Source: Chloroflexia bacterium (GTDB taxonomy: Bacteria > Chloroflexota > Chloroflexia > Thermobaculales > Thermobaculaceae). Taken from it: 7,714 nucleotides of DNA. The notes under the pieces are model-generated. The model did not search any database. It saw only the letters and a program-made list of their open reading frames with translations, and had not been told where the DNA came from. Numbering within the stretch: position 1 is the first letter of the stretch; every line of letters starts with the position of its first letter. A program made the position numbers and the translations under genes. Positions 1 through 4,870 of this stretch are shown here, piece by piece. Location of the stretch: positions 1 through 7,714 of the forward strand of contig JACDAU010000232.1 in assembly GCA_013695265.1 (NCBI GenBank), given 5' to 3'.

Positions 1-139
1 CCCCAGTCTACCCCACCCCAACATACAAGGATCCGTAGACCCTACCACGGCTTCCTCGAAGGCTGTGAGTCCGTTCGCAATCCAACGGGTGCGGTGGGTG
101 GGTACGGCTTGACGCCGTGCTAGACGGCGCGGTGCTTTA
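1..139. other. Non-coding left edge downstream of pgsA
   Basis: No recognisable gene is visible here. Two plus-strand frames stay open from the left edge, ending at TAG 121-123 and at a TGA near 110-112, but their short translations resemble no family I know, so the tail of an incoming gene can be neither shown nor excluded. On the minus strand, just past the pgsA stop, a short inverted repeat (CGCCG at 113-117, CGGCG at 125-129, 7-base loop) could form a weak hairpin. It has no T-run after it, so it is at best a poor terminator. Confidence 0.4.
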
Positions 140-715
140 CTACGCCCTCATGCGGTCGAGGATGCCTCGGCCGGACCAGAGGTACAGCGCGCCGCTTGTG
201 ACGGTAAGGACGACGGAAAGGTAGAACAGCCATGGCCCGATCGAGAAAATGGTGCCGAGGATATCGGACCCTGAGGTAAAGCCGCCGTAGCGGTGATCTC
301 CCCAGAGCATCATCGTGCCAAGCGCGAGGTTCGTCACCACCGTCTTCTGCTTGCCCCACCCTGCCGCAGGGATAACCACGCCCTCCGCAGCCGCAAACGT
401 CCGAAACCCGGTGATGATAAACTCCCGCCCCAGGATCACCGCCGCCGGCCACGTCGGAATAAACCCCAGGTCCACAAAGGCGATCAGCACCGAACTGGTG
501 ATAAGCTTGTCGGCGACGAGGTCGACGAAGACGCCGAGCTTGCTGACCGCAGCCCTGCGGCGGGCGAAATAGCCGTCGAAAACGTCGGACCAAGAGGCGA
601 TGAACCAGATGGCGGTGGCGGCCAGAAAGCCGGACGGTGGCCGCCACAAGAGCAGCGCCAGCAGTGGTGGTGCGAGCACCAGCCGCAACAGGCTGAGGCC
701 GTTCGCCAGTTTCAC
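140..715 (-). CDS. pgsA: CDP-diacylglycerol--glycerol-3-phosphate 3-phosphatidyltransferase
   Basis: This inner-membrane enzyme transfers the phosphatidyl group of CDP-diacylglycerol to glycerol-3-phosphate, giving phosphatidylglycerophosphate and CMP, the committed step towards phosphatidylglycerol and cardiolipin. The 191-residue protein has the complete CDP-alcohol phosphatidyltransferase signature D-x2-DG-x2-AR-x8-G-x3-D-x3-D, at D44, D47-G48, A51-R52, G61, D65 and D69. The GRE...R segment (96-105) and a GKQKT segment (121-125) are typical of PgsA rather than other family members. Hydrophobic segments lie near 10-24, 30-43, 75-98 and 150-180. The start is a GTG at 713-715, supported by the family-like N-terminus (LANGLSLLRL). 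It has no clear Shine-Dalgarno and sits 6 bases after the yajQ stop, so it is probably translated by coupling. It is the last visible gene of the rodZ-like/yajQ/pgsA cluster. Confidence 0.95.
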   Translation of the reverse strand: MKLANGLSLLRLVLAPPLLALLLWRPPSGFLAATAIWFIASWSDVFDGYFARRRAAVSKLGVFVDLVADKLITSSVLIAFVDLGFIPTWPAAVILGREFIITGFRTFAAAEGVVIPAAGWGKQKTVVTNLALGTMMLWGDHRYGGFTSGSDILGTIFSIGPWLFYLSVVLTVTSGALYLWSGRGILDRMRA

Positions 716-721
716 TGGCCG

Positions 722-1213
722 CTACCGGTAGTTCACAAATTGCAGGTCCACTGGGTAATCCTTCCCCTTGAGCAACTGGATCACGTTCTGCAGGTCGTCC
801 TTGCTTTTCGCCGTGATGCGCAGGGAGTCGCCCTGTATCTGCGCCTGCACCTTCGGATACTCGTCGCGAATCGCCTTCGTGATCTGCTTGCCGAGGTCCT
901 GCTCGATGCCTTGCACGAGATCAGCGTGCTGCCGGACATTGCCACCCGACGCGGGCTCCGGCTCGTCGTAGCGCATCGCCTTGAGCGAAACGCCCCGGCG
1001 GACCATCTTCCCTTCCATAAGATCGCGGACCGTCTGCAGGCGGTAATCTCCGTCCGTCGTGATCGTTATCCGGTCACCCTCGAGGTCCAGGGTGGTGCGG
1101 CTGTCCTTGAGGTCGTAGCGGGTGACGATCTCGCGCCTCGTCTGATCGAGGGCGTTGATGACCTCTTGCCGATCGTAGCGGGAAACAACGTCGAAACTGC
1201 TGGTCGCTGCCAT
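722..1213 (-). CDS. yajQ: YajQ family nucleotide-binding protein (DUF520/UPF0234)
   Basis: A 163-residue soluble, presumably cytoplasmic protein of the YajQ family. Members have two ferredoxin-like domains and bind nucleic acid or nucleotides; a Xanthomonas member is reported to be a cyclic-di-GMP effector. The exact role of this copy is unknown. Family marks are the N-terminus SSFDVVSRYDRQEV (5-18), TRYDLKDS (31-38), the basic helix GKQITKAIRD (108-117), the strand VQAQIQGDSLRIT (122-134) and the terminal LQFVNYR. The frame is open further upstream to 1327, but the ATG at 1211-1213 is clearly right: it gives the standard family N-terminus and length and has a GGAGGT five bases upstream. The gene begins 19 bases after the RodZ-like stop and ends 6 bases before pgsA, so all three are probably one transcript. 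Confidence 0.95.
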   Translation of the reverse strand: MAATSSFDVVSRYDRQEVINALDQTRREIVTRYDLKDSRTTLDLEGDRITITTDGDYRLQTVRDLMEGKMVRRGVSLKAMRYDEPEPASGGNVRQHADLVQGIEQDLGKQITKAIRDEYPKVQAQIQGDSLRITAKSKDDLQNVIQLLKGKDYPVDLQFVNYR

Positions 1214-1218
1214 GGGAC

Positions 1219-1224
1219 ACCTCC
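1219..1224 (-). promoter_or_regulatory. Shine-Dalgarno of yajQ
   Basis: On the minus strand GGAGGT lies five bases before ATG 1213-1211. This fixes the yajQ start inside a longer open frame. It lies in the 19-base gap after the RodZ-like stop, so yajQ can initiate independently within the shared transcript. Confidence 0.85.
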
Positions 1225-1232
1225 GGGAATAC

Positions 1233-2315
1233 TTAACTACATTTGTAGTAGGTGCGCGGAAAATTGAAGTAGGCGGTGGTACAGCCTGGACATCCGTACG
1301 ATTCCAGGGTACGAAGCGCGCAGCCATTCACCGTGACCAGCACATTCTGGGCCGAGCTGGAAAACACATACAGGTTCGCGTTCGCACCGAACGTCTGCGT
1401 CTGCCCCGGACTTATCGTACCGGAGAACACCGTGCGTCCATCCGCCTTCACGGTTACGGGGACCGGGGCATTCGTCCGCACGCTCCCAACGACCTCGCCG
1501 GTCGTGGGTGCCGCAGGAGTGTTCGTCGGCCTCGGCGTTCTTGTGGGCGCGGGCGTGGGTGTCTGGGTTGGCCGTGGCGTCGGCGTTCGCGTCGGCCGTG
1601 ACGTGGGGGTTTTCGTTGGTTGTGGTGTGGGGGTTTTTGTCGGTTGAGGCGTAGGCGTATTCGTGGGTTTCGCTGTGGCGGTCGCCCGCACCACCGGTTC
1701 CGGAACGGGGGACTGCCGCTTGATGGGAGGCTTAGGTGTGCTCGTCGCCTTTGGCCGGGGGATGGCAGTCGGGGCTCTGGCGACGCTGACCTTCGTCGGT
1801 ATCGCAGTGGCACGTCGCGCCGTGGGGGCCAGCACTGTGGGCTGCGGTGTCGGTGACGGCAGAAGTGCGACCGCGACGCTACTTGGGGTCGGGACCGAGG
1901 TTGTAATGGTGTTCCCGGACCTTGATGGTGGCATGAGAAACGCCCGGTAGGCGAGCGCGAACCCTACGATAGTGAGCACGGCAAAGGCCGCAGCGAGTCC
2001 AAAGTTTGGCCGCCAGTGGCGGCGAGCGACAGGAGCACGCTTCACCGGCTGTACGATGAGCGACGGAGGCGCCTCGGCGCCACCGTTCTCCAGCAGGACG
2101 AAGCGCTGCACCAGCCCCGAAGAGTCCAAATCGAGGAAGTCGGCGTATCGGCGAAGGAAGTTCTTCGCGTAGAAGTTCCCTGGCAGTGCGGAAAGGTTCT
2201 CCTCTTCGAGGGCGTTGAGGAACTCGGGGCGTATCTTTATGATTTGTGAGATGTACTCGTGCGTCAGCCCGCGAGAAAGTCTCTCCTCGCGCAGCGTTTC
2301 CCCGATGCCGGGCAT
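1233..2315 (-). CDS. RodZ-like HTH/single-pass membrane protein with Pro/Thr linker
   Basis: A 360-residue protein with RodZ-like architecture. Residues 1-70 are a HTH_25/Cro-type domain (GETLREERLSRGLTHEYISQ, then LPGNFYAKNFLRRYADFLDLD), which in RodZ is cytoplasmic and binds MreB. A basic stretch (92-102) precedes one membrane segment (105-127), predicting N-in topology. Residues 138-272 are a Pro/Thr-rich extracytoplasmic linker with five tandem 8-residue units. Residues 273-330 resemble the RodZ C-terminal domain (DUF4115): VPVTVKADGRTVFSGTISPG, then VLVTVNG. A final tail (331-360) has four cysteines, C332, C342, C345 and C359, including CPGC, which I do not associate with RodZ. The ATG start has GGAGG four bases upstream and follows a strong promoter. 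In Firmicutes, a RodZ homologue (ymfM) also sits next to pgsA. A role in cell shape or envelope organisation is inferred; the HTH could instead bind DNA. Confidence 0.85.
   Translation of the reverse strand: MPGIGETLREERLSRGLTHEYISQIIKIRPEFLNALEEENLSALPGNFYAKNFLRRYADFLDLDSSGLVQRFVLLENGGAEAPPSLIVQPVKRAPVARRHWRPNFGLAAAFAVLTIVGFALAYRAFLMPPSRSGNTITTSVPTPSSVAVALLPSPTPQPTVLAPTARRATAIPTKVSVARAPTAIPRPKATSTPKPPIKRQSPVPEPVVRATATAKPTNTPTPQPTKTPTPQPTKTPTSRPTRTPTPRPTQTPTPAPTRTPRPTNTPAAPTTGEVVGSVRTNAPVPVTVKADGRTVFSGTISPGQTQTFGANANLYVFSSSAQNVLVTVNGCALRTLESYGCPGCTTAYFNFPRTYYKCS
1515..1667 (-). repeat. Tandem 24-bp repeats encoding PTxTPTPx units
   Basis: Inside the RodZ-like gene, residues 217-256 are five consecutive 8-residue units of the form PTxTPTPx (the third carries a Ser for the second-last Pro), encoded by imperfect 24-bp direct repeats. 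Two degenerate partial units follow (257-262 and 263-267). The encoded segment is an extended, unstructured spacer between membrane and C-terminal domain, rich in Thr that could be glycosylated. Since the unit is a multiple of three bases, copy-number change would alter linker length without breaking the frame. Confidence 0.85.
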
Positions 2316-2346
2316 ACAACCTCCGGGCTAGATGTGATCCCCGGCC

Positions 2347-2375
2347 ATTATAGAGAGCGGTCAGAGGACTGGCAA
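2347..2375 (-). promoter_or_regulatory. Sigma70-type promoter of the rodZ-like/yajQ/pgsA cluster
   Basis: On the minus strand a perfect TATAAT (2352-2347) lies 17 bases downstream of TTGCCA (2375-2370), which matches TTGACA at 5 of 6 positions. Transcription would begin near 2340, giving a leader of about 25 bases before the ATG at 2315, just enough for the GGAGG ribosome site. This is the best promoter in the window. Confidence 0.85.
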
Positions 2376-2382
2376 ACGAAAC

Positions 2383-2422
2383 GGCTGCCTGGCGGCTGTC
2401 CAGCGCCGATGTTCAGGCAGCC
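2383..2422 (-). terminator. Terminator-like hairpin after the DUF421 gene
   Basis: A perfect 9-bp inverted repeat, GGCTGCCTG (2383-2391) and CAGGCAGCC (2414-2422), encloses a 22-base loop that can itself form a 4-bp stem (2393-2396 with 2405-2408). Read on the minus strand, the stem is followed by the T-rich GTTTCGTTT (2382-2374), as in an imperfect intrinsic terminator. It lies about 90 bases beyond the DUF421 stop and abuts the next promoter: the T-rich tract overlaps the -35 box. The long loop and interrupted T tract lower confidence. Confidence 0.5.
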
Positions 2423-2512
2423 ACGTTGGCGACCAATCAACGCACTATTGGGACAGAACCCGAGGCGCAGCGCGACCGTTGTTCGCGAGGGCTGGGCGAG
2501 GCAACTCCCCCC

Positions 2513-2998
2513 TCAGGCGACCACCTGGTCCTCGTCCCTGGCGCCCTGCTGCTCATCGGACCCCCGTGTGATAAAGCTCAGGCGTCCTTTCGCCTCCACT
2601 GTGCCCCACTGCACCTCGGCGACGCTGCCTATTCCCGCAAGCCGCATCTCCGACTCCACTTCGCTGGTCGTGACGCGGGTCGCGCGCATGTTCTCGGGAA
2701 TGAACGCGCCGTCGCGAACGATAACGGTCGGATCACCGTCCAGCACAGACTCAAGGCGCGGGGAGAGATACGTCAACCAACTCAGCACCGATGCCCAGAA
2801 TGCGAACGTGGTGACCGCGAGTACAGCGGCGGTCAGGGAGAAGTCGTTGTGCGTGACGCCCTGCTGTACCAAGTCTCCCGTGGCGACCAGCACGATGAGC
2901 TCGAAAGGGGTGAGCTGCGCCAGTTCGCGTTTCCCGAGCATCCGCACCAGCACGTAGATAGACCAGAAGATAACCGTCGCCCGAAGTATGATATCCAT
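2513..2998 (-). CDS. DUF421 (YetF-like) membrane protein
   Basis: A 161-residue member of the DUF421/YetF family, conserved membrane proteins whose biochemical function is not established. The N-terminal half has hydrophobic segments near 4-20, 33-47 and 55-77. The family signature LGKRELAQLTPFEL spans 21-34, and SPRLESVLDGDPTVIVRDG spans 79-97 and leads into the small soluble domain (about 85-145). The length matches the short DUF421 form; B. subtilis YetF is longer. The C-terminal 20 or so residues are acidic, Gln-rich and probably unstructured. The ATG (2998-2996) overlaps the stop of the upstream gene in the sequence TGATG, so the two are almost certainly co-translated and work together. 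The gene ends in TGA at 2515-2513, with a terminator-like hairpin beyond. Confidence 0.9.
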   Translation of the reverse strand: MDIILRATVIFWSIYVLVRMLGKRELAQLTPFELIVLVATGDLVQQGVTHNDFSLTAAVLAVTTFAFWASVLSWLTYLSPRLESVLDGDPTVIVRDGAFIPENMRATRVTTSEVESEMRLAGIGSVAEVQWGTVEAKGRLSFITRGSDEQQGARDEDQVVA

Positions 2999-3519
2999 CA
3001 GGGCAGCACCATAAGATCGTACTGGACGCCGGTAATCGGATCATCGCCGCCGAGGAGGCGGATTTGATCGGAACTCGAGCCCCAGTAGTTGGGGTTGATC
3101 TGGGCGTCTACCTTGAACACGAGCTCCTCCCCCGCATTCAGCCTGCCGAACGTGAAGCGGTACTCGCCGTTCGCGAACTCCTCCTCCGTCGCTGCCGGAA
3201 TCATCGTGTTTACGGTGATATCCCGCCAGACATCCGTCCCGATGGCGATCACGGGTTCCACGATGGTGTCGCGTGCACGCACCCGCAGCCGCATCTCGAA
3301 GAACTCGCCGTTGCGGATCAGCCGCGGGCCGTACACCTCAAGCTGGGCGCGTGGGGCCGACGCGGTGCGCGTCTGGTCGGGCAGCCCGAAAAGACCGAGC
3401 AGTCCCGCAATCATGACGGCGGTGAGGACGAGAGTCGAGAGCGGTCCCTGCCCCTGACGCCGCCGCGATGCCGGCCGCCAATGCCGCTCCTGTATGCCGT
3501 CCGGTGGACGGACGCTCAA
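2998..3519 (-). CDS. Membrane-anchored extracytoplasmic protein, DUF421 partner
   Basis: Function unknown. With the TTG start at 3519-3517 the product is 173 residues: a short basic cytoplasmic N-terminus (RHWRPASRRRQ, 12-22), one membrane anchor (27-45, LSTLVLTAVMIAGLLGLFG), then an outside domain (50-173) that reads as a beta-rich, Ig-like or filamin-like sandwich (RNGEFFEMRLRVRARDTI, ...GTDVWRDITVNTMIP, ...INPNYWGSSSDQIRL). From memory, similar small anchored proteins occur directly upstream of DUF421 genes in other bacteria, but I could not check this. The frame is open to 3834; the upstream translation looks random, and TTG is chosen because it puts positive charge just before the anchor. 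Only a weak GGCGG precedes it. The stop overlaps the DUF421 start (TGATG). Confidence 0.75.
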   Translation of the reverse strand: MSVRPPDGIQERHWRPASRRRQGQGPLSTLVLTAVMIAGLLGLFGLPDQTRTASAPRAQLEVYGPRLIRNGEFFEMRLRVRARDTIVEPVIAIGTDVWRDITVNTMIPAATEEEFANGEYRFTFGRLNAGEELVFKVDAQINPNYWGSSSDQIRLLGGDDPITGVQYDLMVLP

Positions 3520-3871
3520 GGAACCGCCGCATGAGAAATGCGAGGGTGCGTGTGCAACATGCGAACACTTTAACGGGGCGGCGGGCAGGTCGCCAGAACG
3601 CGCAATCGGGTTGTCCGCTTGATCCAGGCAGGACCCACCACGCCCAAGCGTCCCGCCGCGCCACCCACCATATCCGTGCCGTCCACTCTTCCATGTCCTT
3701 CTGAACGCAATGAACCCTGCTACGGTGGGCGAAGGCATTGATTCCGAAGGTAAAGGGCGAGGTAAGGTTACACGTGCGTTCAGTTGAACGCCCCTACAAG
3801 GCGGCGGCGCGGCATCACTGGCGCGGAGGAGCAATTCTTCTGCTCATCGCTGTACAGCGTCACTTCGATGG
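3520..3871. other. Divergent intergenic region
   Basis: About 350 bases separate the TTG start of the DUF421 partner (leftward) from the GTG start of the phosphodiesterase (rightward). I find no convincing sigma70 promoter on either strand. The region holds a perfect inverted repeat at 3776-3791, a matching single half-site at 3702-3708 and a possible small ORF at 3774-3878. Open frames over 3520-3834 on the minus strand appear to be GC-driven and show no recognisable protein. Confidence 0.6.
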
Positions 3872-3878
3872 GTGGTAA
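3774..3878 (+). CDS. Possible 34-residue small ORF before the phosphodiesterase gene
   Basis: A GTG at 3774-3776, preceded by TAAGGT five bases upstream within GAGGTAAGGT, opens a 34-codon frame ending in TAA at 3876-3878. The product would have a basic first half (RPYKAAARHHWRG), a short hydrophobic stretch (AILLLIAV, residues 20-27) and the end QRHFDGW. The hydrophobic part is too short for a classical membrane helix. The stop overlaps the annotated GTG start of the phosphodiesterase (3872-3874), so it could act as a leader peptide coupling translation. I recognise no homologue. An ORF of this length is expected by chance in GC-rich DNA, so this is tentative. Confidence 0.25.
   Translation: MRSVERPYKAAARHHWRGGAILLLIAVQRHFDGW
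3776..3791. promoter_or_regulatory. Perfect inverted repeat, candidate operator
   Basis: GCGTTCA (3776-3782) and TGAACGC (3785-3791) form a 7+7 inverted repeat around a 2-base centre GT. This symmetry fits a dimeric regulator binding DNA, and the 2-base loop is too small for a good RNA hairpin. The same half-site TGAACGC recurs alone at 3702-3708. The repeat lies about 81 bases before the phosphodiesterase start and about 257 bases from the DUF421 partner start. The regulator is unknown. Confidence 0.4.
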
Positions 3879-4723
3879 GCTTGACCCTTCCTGGTGATTC
3901 TAGGAAGGGAGAGATAGTCGTCGGAAGGGATGGAACCGAACTGATTGATCTGCGCGACGCCGAGGTGGTGCGGGCGAGGCGTCCGCTACTAATCGCGCAC
4001 AGGGGTGGAGCAGTAGGCCTTGATGCCCCCGAGAACTCCCTGGCGGCTATCCGCCGGGCTGCCGAGCACGGCTACGATATGGTCGAGCTCGACGTCGTGT
4101 GCCCGAAAGACGGCGAGCCGGTGCTCTTCCACGATCGAACGGGCAACCTGCTCACAAACTGCGGCATCGATGCCTCCGTGGCAGATCTGACCGCACCGGA
4201 GCTATGCACTATCCGCTACCGCGCCAGCGACCAGCACGTCCCCACCCTGGCCCAGGCCCTGGCGCTGTGCCGACGCCTGGAGTTGGGTGTCATGCTCGAT
4301 ATCAAAGCAGAGGACGAGTGGCCGAGGATACGACCCTTCGCTGATCGGATCGGCGTACTCCTCGACCGGCACGCGCTGACCCGGGCAACCCTCTCCCTCT
4401 CGCACCTCCCGCTCGTGCAGGAGGCACTGGACGGACGGGCGCTATTCCCGATCCGGGAGGACGATCTCCGTCGCGTAGGGCGAGACCAAGCGATGCGGCT
4501 ACACGGCCGATTCTGGTTCGGCATCCCTGAGGCGTTGCCGTACGCCCTCGTGCCGAAGCTGCAGATTAACGGCGCGCTCGTAATCCCGGCGATCAATACA
4601 TCTCGGTATCCCCCGCACGCCCACGCCGCCCTGGCGCGCGAGGACATAGGCAGACTACTTGCCATAGGAGTGGATGGTCTCCAGATCGACTCGGTGTACC
4701 GCGACTTTCTCAGCGGCGGCTAG
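3872..4723 (+). CDS. Glycerophosphodiester phosphodiesterase
   Basis: This enzyme hydrolyses glycerophosphodiesters from phospholipid turnover to glycerol-3-phosphate and an alcohol. The GDPD TIM-barrel marks are present: IAHRGG with H43-R44, DAPENSL with E54, VELDV with E72 and D74, FHDRTG with general-acid H87, VPTLAQAL (123-130), LDIK (142-145), and near the end GVDGLQIDS (266-274). The LDIK Asp stands where many members have Glu (LEIK/LELK); Asp also occurs in the family. There is no signal peptide, so it is probably cytoplasmic, like UgpQ. The GTG start at 3872 lacks a Shine-Dalgarno and gives about 40 residues before the HRG motif. GTG 3965 or 3968 would give a more typical N-terminus and 252 or 251 residues, so the start is uncertain. 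It is transcribed convergently with the S9 peptidase gene. Confidence 0.9.
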   Translation: MVSLTLPGDSRKGEIVVGRDGTELIDLRDAEVVRARRPLLIAHRGGAVGLDAPENSLAAIRRAAEHGYDMVELDVVCPKDGEPVLFHDRTGNLLTNCGIDASVADLTAPELCTIRYRASDQHVPTLAQALALCRRLELGVMLDIKAEDEWPRIRPFADRIGVLLDRHALTRATLSLSHLPLVQEALDGRALFPIREDDLRRVGRDQAMRLHGRFWFGIPEALPYALVPKLQINGALVIPAINTSRYPPHAHAALAREDIGRLLAIGVDGLQIDSVYRDFLSGG

Positions 4724-4725
4724 TT

Positions 4726-4767
4726 CGCGCCTCTAACGGTTCTCCTCGCTCAAGGCTGCGCGTTTTT
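4726..4767 (+). terminator. Weak terminator candidate after the phosphodiesterase gene
   Basis: Just past the stop, CGCGC (4726-4730) can pair with GCGCG (4758-4762), and TTTTT (4763-4767) follows directly. The 5-bp stem is short and the 27-base loop long, so it is a weak candidate, kept because of the adjacent T-run. The rest of the convergent gap (to 4870) has another 5-bp hairpin, CCGGG (4804-4808) with CCCGG (4813-4817), without a T-run, about 54 bases beyond the peptidase stop on the opposite strand. Confidence 0.25.
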
Positions 4768-4870
4768 CAACAGGCTGGAAGCATCACCGCACGCGAGAAC
4801 ACGCCGGGATCGCCCGGTAGCATGGCCGCCGTTGTGAGGACCGTCCCAGACCGACAGCACCGTTCACGCC

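Noticed and set aside
1..139. Possible tRNA (ccgttcgcaatcc resembles a T-loop)
   Set aside because: No acceptor stem, anticodon arm or matching T-stem can be folded around it on either strand.
293..1267. Plus-strand 324-codon open frame across pgsA and yajQ
   Set aside because: Antisense to two recognised genes, low-complexity Arg/Pro/Asp-rich product, no domain. It is a GC shadow.
1214..1327. N-terminal extension of yajQ up to 1327
   Set aside because: It would overlap the RodZ-like coding region. The ATG at 1213 with GGAGGT gives the standard family N-terminus and length.
1515..1667. Repeats in the RodZ-like gene as a CRISPR-like array
   Set aside because: The 24-bp units are directly adjacent with no spacers and encode an in-frame Pro/Thr linker.
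3530..3532. ATG on the minus strand close to the DUF421 partner start
   Set aside because: It is out of frame with the anchor and outside domain and opens an Arg/Ala-rich shadow frame. I see no evidence of a frameshift.
3825..3831. Strong GGAGGAG Shine-Dalgarno-like sequence on the plus strand
   Set aside because: No ATG, GTG or TTG follows at a usable distance. The ATG at 3868 is too far and opens only a 9-residue frame.
3520..3834. N-terminal extension of the DUF421 partner up to 3834
   Set aside because: The added ~105 residues are low-complexity Gly/Arg/Pro sequence ahead of an otherwise normal signal anchor. The TTG at 3519 gives a conventional membrane-anchored protein.
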